From: Methanomassiliicoccus sp.
GTDB taxonomy: Archaea > Thermoplasmatota > Thermoplasmata > Methanomassiliicoccales > Methanomassiliicoccaceae
Assembly (NCBI GenBank): GCA_016109435.1
Contig: JAEILR010000003.1
Location: forward strand, 186,001 to 250,000
Direction of reading: 5' to 3'
Length of the DNA stretch: 64,000 bases
The notes beneath the pieces are model-generated. The model was not told where the DNA came from, ran no database searches, and saw nothing but the letters and a program-made list of their open reading frames with translations. Every line of letters starts with the position of its first letter. Within the stretch, counting starts at the first letter, position 1. Positions 8,400 through 16,191 of this stretch are shown piece after piece. The translations under genes were made by a program, and so were the position numbers.

Positions 8400-9379
8400 G
8401 CCGAAGCCCTCTTGGCCTGTCCGGCAAGGTCGTGGGCGCGGCGTAGGGGCAGGGGTATCCCCCGGTCGAGGAATCGCTCGCACACCTCCACCGCCGTGCC
8501 CAGGGATACTCGGTGGCCTACCGAGACGAAGGTGACGCTCCGCCCCCGGCCCAGGCGGTATCCCCTGACCTGGCCGTCGATGCTCACCGGCACCTTGCCC
8601 TCCTTCTCATCTCCGGTCCTCCCGGTCAACGCGCTCTTCGCCGCCCCCACGGTGGGGACGTCCAGGCACACCCCGAGGTGGGAGGCCACCCCCACCCCGC
8701 GGGGATGCAGGACCCCATGGCCGTCCACCAGGTATACGGTACCGTCCCCGCTCCGTATCAGCGGCCGGAGGGCCGGAAGCTCCCGGAACGTCAGGTAAGT
8801 GGGGATGTAGGGGAACCGTACCACGCTCTCCGCCACCCTCTCCTCGACCAGCTCGCCGGAGACGGCGTCGTAGACCGTCACGGCGGCGAAGGCCCTATGG
8901 CCGGAGTAGGCGATATCCAGGCCGGCGATCCGGCCAAGCTCGTCGAGATCGTCCCGTTCCACGATGAGCTCCCTTACCCTCTCCTGCTCCTCCCTCAGCG
9001 TCTTCAGCACTGGCTCGATGCGGAGGTCGGTGAACCTACGGGCATCAAGATCGGCGACCCTGTCCTTCTCCACCTCCACCCCCTCCGAGCGCAAGAGCAC
9101 GTCCGCATCTGCCCCCCCGTGGGACCGGCCGGTGCGGCCGTCCGAATAGACCACCCGATGTGCGGGCACCCCGGGAGGCAGCTCTCCGGACAGCACCTCT
9201 CCCACCGCGCGGGCGGCCAGGCGGTCCCCGAGGGCGGCGGCGATGTCCCCGAAGGTGGCGACCCAGCCCTTTGGTATCCGCTCTGCCGCTTGGACGATGA
9301 AGGGGGCAAGGTCCAGATCCTCCGGGCAGACCGGCCGGTCCCGGGGATGTCCGCCCTCTCTTCCCGGTGCGCCGCGCAT
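8396..9379 (-). CDS. fusion of alkyltransferase-like (ATL) domain and endonuclease V
   Basis: 327 residues. Residues about 22-85 are an alkylguanine-transferase C-terminal domain (GWVATFGDIAAAL, VGEVLSGE), but the methyl-acceptor motif PCHR is PAHR: Ala73 (codon GCA) replaces the cysteine, so this is an ATL protein that can bind but not repair O6-alkylguanine. Residues about 120-320 are endonuclease V, cutting DNA beside deaminated bases such as inosine, with Asp155 in GLDIAYSG, Glu200 in YLTFRELP, Asp219 in VDGHG and Lys248 in GAAKSAL. A fused AGT-EndoV with an active cysteine is known from Ferroplasma; here the acceptor is lost. It lies in an operon between doxX-like and panE genes. Confidence 0.9.
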   Translation of the reverse strand: MRGAPGREGGHPRDRPVCPEDLDLAPFIVQAAERIPKGWVATFGDIAAALGDRLAARAVGEVLSGELPPGVPAHRVVYSDGRTGRSHGGADADVLLRSEGVEVEKDRVADLDARRFTDLRIEPVLKTLREEQERVRELIVERDDLDELGRIAGLDIAYSGHRAFAAVTVYDAVSGELVEERVAESVVRFPYIPTYLTFRELPALRPLIRSGDGTVYLVDGHGVLHPRGVGVASHLGVCLDVPTVGAAKSALTGRTGDEKEGKVPVSIDGQVRGYRLGRGRSVTFVSVGHRVSLGTAVEVCERFLDRGIPLPLRRAHDLAGQAKRASA

Positions 9380-9380
9380 C

Positions 9381-9893
9381 TCACTCCAGGAACCTGAACC
9401 TCTTGACCAGCTTGGTCTCCGACCACCTGGCCCCCAGCCCGATGTACCGGCCGGCCTGCGCCAGCGCGATCCCGATGAGGGCGAAGATGTAGATCACGTG
9501 CTCGTCCACGATGGGGTTGTTGGTCGGCGGGAAGTTGGAAAGCCACAGCAGGGCCATCAGCAGGGAGCCCCCTACCGCGGCGATCTTCAGCCCGATGCCC
9601 AGTAGAAGCGCGACCCCCAGCAGCAGCAGCGCGGCCATGAACACCACGTCCACCACCGCGTTGTTGGCCAGGTCGGCGAAGAGGTCTCCGAACAGCCCCC
9701 CTGTCCCGAAGTTCAGATAGCCGCTGGTCGGTGACACCCCGTTGATCCATGCCTGCCCGGACTTGGTGGCGTAGCCGAGTCCCAGCAGCTTGTCAAGGAA
9801 CGCCCAGATGAATATCCAGCCCAGCGTAATCCTGATGGCCACCCATGCCCAGATATCACGTTCGTGGCCGAGGAGCGACTTCTTGGGTATCAT
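9381..9893 (-). CDS. DoxX/DoxD family membrane protein
   Basis: 170 residues with about four hydrophobic segments (around 17-35, 75-100, 105-122, 130-148) and the DoxX-like start WVAIRITLGWIFIWAFLDKLLGLG. The family comprises small membrane proteins of quinone or thiosulfate oxidation systems and many of unknown role; nothing here defines a partner. It precedes the ATL-EndoV gene by two bases. A perfect 14-base palindrome lies in its upstream gap. Confidence 0.8.
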   Translation of the reverse strand: MIPKKSLLGHERDIWAWVAIRITLGWIFIWAFLDKLLGLGYATKSGQAWINGVSPTSGYLNFGTGGLFGDLFADLANNAVVDVVFMAALLLLGVALLLGIGLKIAAVGGSLLMALLWLSNFPPTNNPIVDEHVIYIFALIGIALAQAGRYIGLGARWSETKLVKRFRFLE

Positions 9894-9915
9894 GAGCGGG
9901 ATATCCCAGTTGCCG

Positions 9916-9929
9916 ATAGATTAATCTAT
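9916..9929. promoter_or_regulatory. perfect 14-bp palindrome upstream of the doxX-like gene
   Basis: ATAGATTAATCTAT, in the 50-base gap between the cupin stop (9944) and the doxX-like start (9893). Its AT-rich centre sits about 28 bases before the ATG, so it could be both the TATA region and an operator. Confidence 0.45.
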
Positions 9930-9943
9930 AGACCGGCCGCAGC

Positions 9944-10264
9944 TCAGAGGTAACGTATCTCGAGCATCTTGATCCCCGAGGAGGTGGAGAAGTAATGTTC
10001 CTCGTCCCCTTCCATCAGGAGGATGTCCCCCGGGCCGAAGGCCATCATCTCCCGCCCGTTGGTCACCGTGCCGGTGCCTTCGATGACGTAATTGGCCTGT
10101 TTGAGGGGATGCCGGTGCGGTCTCTGGGGGACGACCGAGTCGGGCTCGATCCATCTCACCCCGAGCAGGAAGTTCTCCTCGTCCAGCAGGTCGCACGCGA
10201 GCACGGCGCCCTTCTGGCCGGGCCTGCGCTCGCATCCGATGTCCGCCTCGTGGGCCATCCTCAT
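9944..10264 (-). CDS. small cupin-domain protein
   Basis: 106 residues forming one cupin_2 barrel: RPHRHPLKQANYVIEGTGTV (first metal motif with two histidines) and FGPGDILLMEGDEEHYF (second motif). Metal-binding small cupins act as isomerases, dioxygenases or sensors; no substrate can be deduced. The ATG overlaps the nitroreductase stop (ATGA), so expression is coupled. Confidence 0.85.
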   Translation of the reverse strand: MRMAHEADIGCERRPGQKGAVLACDLLDEENFLLGVRWIEPDSVVPQRPHRHPLKQANYVIEGTGTVTNGREMMAFGPGDILLMEGDEEHYFSTSSGIKMLEIRYL

Positions 10265-10761
10265 TGGCGAGCCCCGTAGCGTTCATAGTGGAACAGTTCT
10301 TCCGCTGGCTTCCTGGGCCGGGCCTCGGGATCCTCGTCCGGATATCCCAGGGTCATGCACGCCATGACCGACCGCTCCGGGGGCACACCAAGGAGCTCCC
10401 CCACCTTGTCCTTGTCGAAGGCACCGACCCAGCAGGTGCCCAGCCCCCTCTGGTGGGCTTCCAGGGTGATGTGGTCCAGCATTATGGTGGTGTCCACCCT
10501 GCTCCATTTCTGGGCGGGGTCCTCCACCGCGACCAGGAGAACGGAGCACTCCTCCACGAACTTCTGGTTCCTGCAGAGCGGCACCAGCTCGGTCTTGGTC
10601 CCCGGATCCTTTATCACGATCAGCTCCCAGGCCTGGCGGTTGGCCGCCGATGGCGCCAGGCGGGCCGCTTCCAGTACTTCCTTCAGGATGCTGTCCGGTA
10701 TGTCCTTTCTCTTGTACCTGCGAACGCTCCTCCGTGTCCGAATGGCTGTGGCGACGTCCAT
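10261..10761 (-). CDS. nitroreductase family protein
   Basis: FMN-dependent oxidoreductase fold of 166 residues: RTRRSVRRYKRKDIP at residues 8-22 (FMN phosphate-binding arginines), APSAANRQAWELIVI, GTCWVGAFD and a C-terminal LGYPDEDP segment. Substrate unknown. It is the first gene of a minus-strand run (nitroreductase, cupin, DoxX, ATL-EndoV, PanE). Confidence 0.87.
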   Translation of the reverse strand: MDVATAIRTRRSVRRYKRKDIPDSILKEVLEAARLAPSAANRQAWELIVIKDPGTKTELVPLCRNQKFVEECSVLLVAVEDPAQKWSRVDTTIMLDHITLEAHQRGLGTCWVGAFDKDKVGELLGVPPERSVMACMTLGYPDEDPEARPRKPAEELFHYERYGARQ

Positions 10762-10802
10762 GTCATTCCCCGCTCGACAGATGAGGAATGGTCGCCGAAT
10801 TA

Positions 10803-10811
10803 GATATAAAT
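10803..10811 (-). promoter_or_regulatory. TATA box for the nitroreductase operon
   Basis: Minus strand ATTTATATC, about 45 bases before the nitroreductase ATG and 15 bases downstream of the mscS stop; predicted leader about 20 bases. Confidence 0.55.
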
Positions 10812-10825
10812 GGGGGCGGGACCGC

Positions 10826-12358
10826 TCAGTCCTTGCCCCCGTTCTTGAGGCTTATCTCCCTCTGGGGGAACGGTATCTCGATCCCCTCCTGGTTGAAGCG
10901 GTCGTAGACCATCCTCCTTATCTCCGAGGCCACCTGGCCTCTCTTGTTCAGGTCGACCATGTACCACAAGGCGAAGTCGACGGAGGAGTCGTTGAACCGG
11001 ACGACCCGAACGTACGGTTTCTGCCCCTCCCTCTTGATGATGTCCGGGTGGCCGTCGGCGACGTCCAGTAGTATGTCCTCGACCCTCTTGAGGTCAGAAC
11101 CGTAGGCCACTCCGACCTCACAGCTCATGTACCGGCGGCTGTCGGGGCGGGAGTAGTTAACCACCTTCTTGTTGACCACGTCGTTGTTGGGAACCACGAC
11201 CATCTCGTTGTCACCGGCGTTGAGCATGGTGGTGGACCGAAGGCCGATACGCTTGACCTCGCACACCTCCCCGGAGTCCAGCTCCACGATGTCCCCGACC
11301 CTGAACGGACGGTCCACCAGAAGCTGCATCCCCGCGAACAGGTTGCCCAGGGTCTCCTGGACCGCGAAGGCGATGACCAGGCCGATCACCCCCACGCTGG
11401 CGACCAGCAGGGTGACGTCGATGCCCATGATGCTGAGGACGGTCACCAGACCGACCACGGGGATGAGGACGATGCCCACCTTGTGGAGCAGGGGCACCAG
11501 GACATCATCGACCTCGGTATCGGTCTTGCTGGACCACTTCTCGGCGTAGGCGATGATGACCCGGTCGAAGATGCGGTAGGCCATATAGGCCAGGACGACG
11601 ACCATCACCACCTGGTATGCCTGGATGATGGTGACGTACCAGTCCGGTGATATGTCCAGGATGGTCAGGGAATCGACCAGCCCGAAAAGGACGATGAGAA
11701 TGAACACCGGCATCCTGGTCTCCTCCATGATCCGGTCGTCAAGCTCCGTCTTGGTCCTCTTGGTGACGAGACTGACGATGGGATCGATGACGAAGTAGAT
11801 GAAGCCGGCGAGGAGGGCCCACAGCAGAACGGTGATGACGAACGTCCCGACCAAGGTGTTCAACGGTGAGGGGAGATTGTTCTCCCAGATCCCGAATATC
11901 TTGTTGCCGCTGGTCTCGAACAGGGCCTCGACCTGAACGGTCACCGTCTTGGAGGCCGTCTGCACCTGGCTGGGGTCGTCCATCCTGGTGAAGGTCATGT
12001 TCACGAACACCGGGAACACATCGGACCGCGAGGTCCTACTCGCGGAAACGTTCAGGACGATCTCCCGACTCTCCCCGGGGTTCAGGGCGGAGAGGTCCTG
12101 GGTCACTCCCAGGGTGATGTCCGGGGGAACGACCCCGGACGCATCGCCCCCCTCCCGAGCATCTACCTGGACCAGGTAGGGGACGGTGTCGTTGTTGAAG
12201 ACCACCCAGGTGAAGGAAACAGATTCCGACGCGTTGTCGATCTTGGTATAGCCCTCGTTGAGTTCGAGGACGTTGACCCCTGCCCCCGCCGCGGAGGGGA
12301 CCAATAGGAGGGCCACCATCATGACCGGCAGGAACATGAGAGCGAGGCTCTTTCTCAT
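10826..12358 (-). CDS. MscS-family mechanosensitive channel with extracellular N-terminal domain
   Basis: 510 residues. A signal peptide (1-25) is followed by an extracellular region of about 135 residues resembling NEW3/Ig-like domains (NPGESREIVLNVSAS), membrane segments around 170-200, 222-240, 250-270 and 300-345, then the MscS pore helix and beta domain (GVIGLVIAFAVQETLGNLFAG; FRVGDIVELDSGEVCEVKRIGLRSTTM; VVVPNNDVVNKKVVNYSR). It would open under membrane tension to release solutes. An AT-rich AGATTAATTA centred near 12385 could be the TATA box of a leaderless mRNA. Confidence 0.9.
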   Translation of the reverse strand: MRKSLALMFLPVMMVALLLVPSAAGAGVNVLELNEGYTKIDNASESVSFTWVVFNNDTVPYLVQVDAREGGDASGVVPPDITLGVTQDLSALNPGESREIVLNVSASRTSRSDVFPVFVNMTFTRMDDPSQVQTASKTVTVQVEALFETSGNKIFGIWENNLPSPLNTLVGTFVITVLLWALLAGFIYFVIDPIVSLVTKRTKTELDDRIMEETRMPVFILIVLFGLVDSLTILDISPDWYVTIIQAYQVVMVVVLAYMAYRIFDRVIIAYAEKWSSKTDTEVDDVLVPLLHKVGIVLIPVVGLVTVLSIMGIDVTLLVASVGVIGLVIAFAVQETLGNLFAGMQLLVDRPFRVGDIVELDSGEVCEVKRIGLRSTTMLNAGDNEMVVVPNNDVVNKKVVNYSRPDSRRYMSCEVGVAYGSDLKRVEDILLDVADGHPDIIKREGQKPYVRVVRFNDSSVDFALWYMVDLNKRGQVASEIRRMVYDRFNQEGIEIPFPQREISLKNGGKD

Positions 12359-12445
12359 CGACGGGCGAACTACTGCTCGCTAATTAATCTTCTCTGATTC
12401 GTAGGCAGAAAGAATTTTGAACCCATCACCGATTTGGCCCCAGCC

Positions 12446-13330
12446 ATGGACTGGATGCTCGTCCTCAAGGTATCGCTCGCCTTCATCGTTCTAGCCATGG
12501 CCGCCCGGGCCGACTGGAGGACCAGGGAGGCCTCGGACCTGTACTGGGTGTTCCTGGGGGGAGCGGGCATGGTTTTCCTGGCCGCCCAGATCATCCTGGA
12601 CGGGGCGGAGCCGGCCTATCTGCTGATCCTCCTCCCCATCGGCTTGTTCTTCGCCGATATCTTCTGGGAGAGGAAGGGGATGTTCGAGGATGGAGTGAAC
12701 GTCGTCCCCCTGGCTATGTACGCCGCGGGGTTCGCCGTGCTGGGGGCGATGGTCTACCTCTACAGCTCCGACCTGTACTTCTGGAAGCTGATGCTGATCC
12801 CCATCCTGTTCCTGGTGTTCATTCTCCTGTATCAGTTCGATGTCATCAAGGGAGGGGCGGACGCCAAGGCCCTCATCGCGCTGTCCATCATGCTGCCGCT
12901 CTATCCGGTCATCGGGCCGTTCCCCCTCATCGCCATCCCCTTTGACACCGCACAGTTCGTGCTGCCGTTCCCTCTCCTGGTGCTGTTCAATGCGGCCCTT
13001 CTCACCCTGGCGGTCCCAGTGTTCATGCTTTTCCGCAACCTGGCGGGAGGTCAGGTCCGCTTCCCGGCCATGCTTTTCGGCCGCCCCATGCCGGTGGCCG
13101 AGGCCAGGGACAGGTTCGTTTGGCCGATGGAGAGGTACGAGGACGGGAAGCTGAAGCTCAGCCTGTTCCCCGGGCCCTCGGAGGACACCGCCGCGGACCT
13201 CGACAAGCTCTCTGCCGCGGGCATCGAGGAGGTCTGGGTCACCCCCAAGATACCCTTCCTGATCCCCATCACCGCGGCCCTGCTCTTCTCCGTCATCGTA
13301 GGCAACCTTCTCTTCCTGTTCTTCCGGTGA
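12446..13330 (+). CDS. A24-family prepilin/preflagellin peptidase-like membrane protein
   Basis: 294 residues from the ATG at 12446 (a TTG at 12434 is an alternative). Six or more hydrophobic segments; the two aspartates of this protease family are seen in ARADWRTREASD after the first segment and in KGGADAKAL (the GxGD-type motif). The enzyme would process class III signal peptides such as the one on the archaellin-like protein at 20138-20653. The C-terminal extension with a last membrane helix is longer than in bacterial TadV/CpaA types. Its 3' end overlaps the convergent glycosylase gene by 38 bases. Confidence 0.8.
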   Translation: MDWMLVLKVSLAFIVLAMAARADWRTREASDLYWVFLGGAGMVFLAAQIILDGAEPAYLLILLPIGLFFADIFWERKGMFEDGVNVVPLAMYAAGFAVLGAMVYLYSSDLYFWKLMLIPILFLVFILLYQFDVIKGGADAKALIALSIMLPLYPVIGPFPLIAIPFDTAQFVLPFPLLVLFNAALLTLAVPVFMLFRNLAGGQVRFPAMLFGRPMPVAEARDRFVWPMERYEDGKLKLSLFPGPSEDTAADLDKLSAAGIEEVWVTPKIPFLIPITAALLFSVIVGNLLFLFFR

Positions 13331-13961
13331 ACGCGCAGGCGTCCATGAGGACGCAATTATCACAGAGGGGTCGGGTGCGGCAGGTGGACCGGGCGTGCTG
13401 TACCATGAGGGCGTAGCAGCGGGCATAGGTCGAAGGATCGGGTTCCAGGCGGGCCTCCATGTATCGCTGGACCTCATCGTAGTCCTGGGAGGCGAACAAC
13501 CCCGTCCTGCTCAGGACGCGGGACACATAGGCGGCGGCGATGAACCGGGGCCTGCGGCCGGCGAAGAGGAGGATGGCGTCGGCCGTCTCCTTGCCCACCC
13601 CTGGGAGGGACAGCAGCTCCTTCCTGGCGGACCCGGGGTGCTTCGAGAGCAGGCCGAGGGGGTCGGAGCGGTGCGCCCCCCGCAGATGCGCGGCCATGGC
13701 CTTGATGCTCCGCGCCTTCTGACGGTAGAACCCCGCGGGGCGGACAAGCCTCTCCAGCCGCTCGAGCGGGAGATCATCGATAGCGTCCACCTCCAGGAGG
13801 CCACGCGCCCTCAGGTCGTCGAGGACCATCGTCGCGTTCTCCCAGGCGGTCCGCTGGACCAGGATCGCTCCTACCATGATCTCCCAGGGCGATTCCGCCG
13901 GCCACCATCTCTCCACATCGTAGCGCGACCCGAGGCGGCGGACCAGTTCCTCCAGGCGCAT
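13293..13961 (-). CDS. endonuclease III-related DNA glycosylase (COG2231 type), catalytic Asp replaced by Ala
   Basis: HhH-GPD fold with the COG2231/MagIII hallmarks WWPAESPWEIMVGAILVQRTAW (residues about 19-40), the hairpin LLSLPGVGKETADAIL (117-131) and a C-terminal 4Fe-4S cluster motif C-x5-C-x2-C-x5-C. In the family the segment after the hairpin reads VDxY, with the aspartate that activates water; here it is IAAAY with Ala143 (codon GCC). The protein may bind lesions without excising them, or use another residue. ATG at 13961 follows the amrS stop; a TTG at 13967 is possible. Confidence 0.82.
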   Translation of the reverse strand: MRLEELVRRLGSRYDVERWWPAESPWEIMVGAILVQRTAWENATMVLDDLRARGLLEVDAIDDLPLERLERLVRPAGFYRQKARSIKAMAAHLRGAHRSDPLGLLSKHPGSARKELLSLPGVGKETADAILLFAGRRPRFIAAAYVSRVLSRTGLFASQDYDEVQRYMEARLEPDPSTYARCYALMVQHARSTCRTRPLCDNCVLMDACAFTGRTGREGCLR

Positions 13962-13963
13962 GC

Positions 13964-15010
13964 TCAAGGCCTGCGGCCCCTCCGCGATTCCGACTGCTCC
14001 ACCTCACCTCGACGCTGGACCATATACAGGTCCTGGCCGCAGATGGGGCAGTGGCCGTCCCGGGCCTCCATCCTGATGATGGTGAATCCCGACCGCTCCA
14101 CCAGGGAGGCGTTGCAGTTCGGGCACACCGTATCCTCGCCCCGCGGGATCCGGACGTTGCCGAGGTACACGAACTGCAGCCCCGCCTCCTTCCCCATGTC
14201 CCTGGTCATCTCCATGGTGGATATGGGCGTGGGGGGCCGGTCGGACATGCCATAGTCGGGGTGGAAGCGGGAGAAATGGACCGGGACCCGGGGGTCCAGC
14301 CGGGCGACCCATTCTGAGAACTTCCGGATCTCCTCCTTCCCGTCGTTCTCCCCTGGGATGACCAGGTAGGTGAGCTCGATGTGGATCTTCAGCTCATGTG
14401 CAAGCTCCACCGTCCTCAGCACCGGGGCCAGGGACGCCTTGCACACCCTGTCATAGAAGCCCTGGGTGAAGCCCTTGACATCGATGTTCATCGCGTCCAG
14501 GTATTTCGACAGCTCCCGCAGCGGCTCTTCCTGGATGAACCCGTTGGTGACGTAGACGTTGAACATGCCCTTCTCCCGGGCGATCTTCATGGCATCGTAG
14601 GTAAACTCGTGCCAGATGGTCGGCTCGTTGTAGGTGAAGGCGATGCCCCGGCACCTGTTAGCCAGGGCGGTCTCGGACACCGCTTCCGGGGGCATCTCCC
14701 GCAGCACCAGCTCGCCAAGGGAGGCCTGAGATATTGTGAAGTTTTGGCAGTGGGCACACCTAAGATTGCAGCCGATGCTGCCCAAGGAGAAGACGTCCTC
14801 GCCAGGGTAAAAGTGGAACAGCGGCTTCTTCTCGATAGGGTCCACGTTCATCGCCGCCACCCTGCCGTAGTTCATGCTGTACAACTTGCCGTCCCTGTGC
14901 TCCCTGACCCCGCACATCCCCCGCCTCATCGGGCTGATGCTGCAGGACTGGGGGCAGAGGTGGCAACGTATCCTCTCACCCTCCCTGGTCCAGAACCTGG
15001 CCTCGTGCAT
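13964..15010 (-). CDS. amrS: AmmeMemoRadiSam system radical SAM enzyme
   Basis: 348 residues. The N-terminus has a CHLCPQSC cysteine cluster and RGMCGVREH, followed by the radical SAM motif GCNLRCAHCQN (C-x3-C-x2-C) and the tail rubredoxin-like CPNCNASL / CPICGQDL pair. This is the AmrS family that co-occurs with Memo and AMMECR1 in archaea; its substrate is unknown, though related to the PflA-activase group. ATG at 15010 has GGTGAG upstream; a GTG at 15019 overlaps the thiL stop. No memo or AMMECR1 gene lies in the window. Confidence 0.9.
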   Translation of the reverse strand: MHEARFWTREGERIRCHLCPQSCSISPMRRGMCGVREHRDGKLYSMNYGRVAAMNVDPIEKKPLFHFYPGEDVFSLGSIGCNLRCAHCQNFTISQASLGELVLREMPPEAVSETALANRCRGIAFTYNEPTIWHEFTYDAMKIAREKGMFNVYVTNGFIQEEPLRELSKYLDAMNIDVKGFTQGFYDRVCKASLAPVLRTVELAHELKIHIELTYLVIPGENDGKEEIRKFSEWVARLDPRVPVHFSRFHPDYGMSDRPPTPISTMEMTRDMGKEAGLQFVYLGNVRIPRGEDTVCPNCNASLVERSGFTIIRMEARDGHCPICGQDLYMVQRRGEVEQSESRRGRRP

Positions 15011-15015
15011 TCCGC

Positions 15016-15972
15016 TCACCTGAAGTGCTCGTAACCCCGGGTATCCAGTGGAACTACCTCATCCCCACGGATTAATACGTTCTCCTTCCCGGCGACCCGG
15101 CCGATGACGTGCAGCCTCCCTCCCAGTTCCCCCCGGAGCCGGTCGTAGGCGTCCGGGGCAAGGGTCACCAGGAGCTCGTAGTCTCCGCCGAAGTGCATGA
15201 TGAGGGCCTCTTCGGACACCTCGGCCTTGGTCGCGACCCTCTCCACGTCCTCGCCCCTGGGGATCGAGCACCAGCGGACCTCGAAGCCCACCCCGCTCTG
15301 CTTGGACAGCTCACCGATGGAGAAGGCCAGGCCGTCGGTGATGTCCATGCACGAGGTGACCGCGCCTGACCTGGCAAGTATCATTCCCTCCGCGATCCGG
15401 GGCTGGGGCTCCAGAAGCGCCTTGATGGAGCGGGGGGCGTAGATACCCTTCATGAGCGCGGTGTAACCCGCAGCGGCCAGCCCCAGGGGGCCGGTCACCG
15501 CCACCAGGTCGCCCTCCCTGGCCCCCCGGCGTAGCATGATCTTGTCCTTGTCCACCAGGCCTAGGGCGGTCCCGGAGAGGACGATCTCGCTCCCCTCCTT
15601 GGTGTCTCCGCCCAAGAGCTCCGCCCCCACCGCGCGGCAGCAGTCCTGAACCCCCTGGGAGATCCGCTTCAGGTCCTCCAGGGGCAGGCACCGGGGCAGC
15701 ACGTAGGCCATCACCATCCCGATCGGCCGGGCGCCCATGGCCGCGATGTCGCTGAAGTTCACCGCGGCAGCGAACCAGCCGATCTGCCACTCGGTCATCC
15801 CCTTGGGGAGATGAGAGGCGCGGGAAACCACATCAGTGGACACCACCAGGTACTGCGAGCCTAGGTCCACAGCGGCGGCGTCGTCCCCCGGCCCCACGGC
15901 CGCGGTGGAACTCATGTTCTCCAGAAGGGCGGCGATCACTCCTTTCTCGCCGATGTCGCCCAAGGTCTTCAT
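15016..15972 (-). CDS. thiL: thiamine-monophosphate kinase
   Basis: ATP-dependent conversion of thiamine phosphate to the diphosphate. The family start MKTLGDIGEKG is used; a further ATG at 16005 with GGGGGTGA upstream could extend it by 11 residues. Motifs: VGPGDDAAAV, the AIRS-fold NFSDIAAMGARP, GGDTKEG, VTGPLGLAAAG and DITDGLAFSI, then GGDYELLVT. Length 318 is usual. It is probably co-transcribed with amrS. Its 5' region faces larA divergently. Confidence 0.92.
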   Translation of the reverse strand: MKTLGDIGEKGVIAALLENMSSTAAVGPGDDAAAVDLGSQYLVVSTDVVSRASHLPKGMTEWQIGWFAAAVNFSDIAAMGARPIGMVMAYVLPRCLPLEDLKRISQGVQDCCRAVGAELLGGDTKEGSEIVLSGTALGLVDKDKIMLRRGAREGDLVAVTGPLGLAAAGYTALMKGIYAPRSIKALLEPQPRIAEGMILARSGAVTSCMDITDGLAFSIGELSKQSGVGFEVRWCSIPRGEDVERVATKAEVSEEALIMHFGGDYELLVTLAPDAYDRLRGELGGRLHVIGRVAGKENVLIRGDEVVPLDTRGYEHFR

Positions 15973-16149
15973 GCTCCTGAAATGGCGATCATGGTGATTT
16001 AGCATTGTCCGTTCACCCCCGGTCGAAGGCGGGAGGTTCGGCGAACGGAGGCCGCGAGCCTTCGATTTCCGTGACCGAGTCGCGTTCCTCGCCATAATGC
16101 GCAATGTCGCGGACGATAATCCGCCCGACCGGGCGGAAAAATATCTAAC

Positions 16150-16158
16150 GGTTAAATA
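16150..16158 (+). promoter_or_regulatory. TATA box of larA
   Basis: Sequence GGTTAAATACC region, centred about 37 bases before the larA ATG, giving a leader of about 10 bases. Confidence 0.45.
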
Positions 16159-16191
16159 CCGCCTCCATTATTCCAAAAAAAGGTTCTGTTG

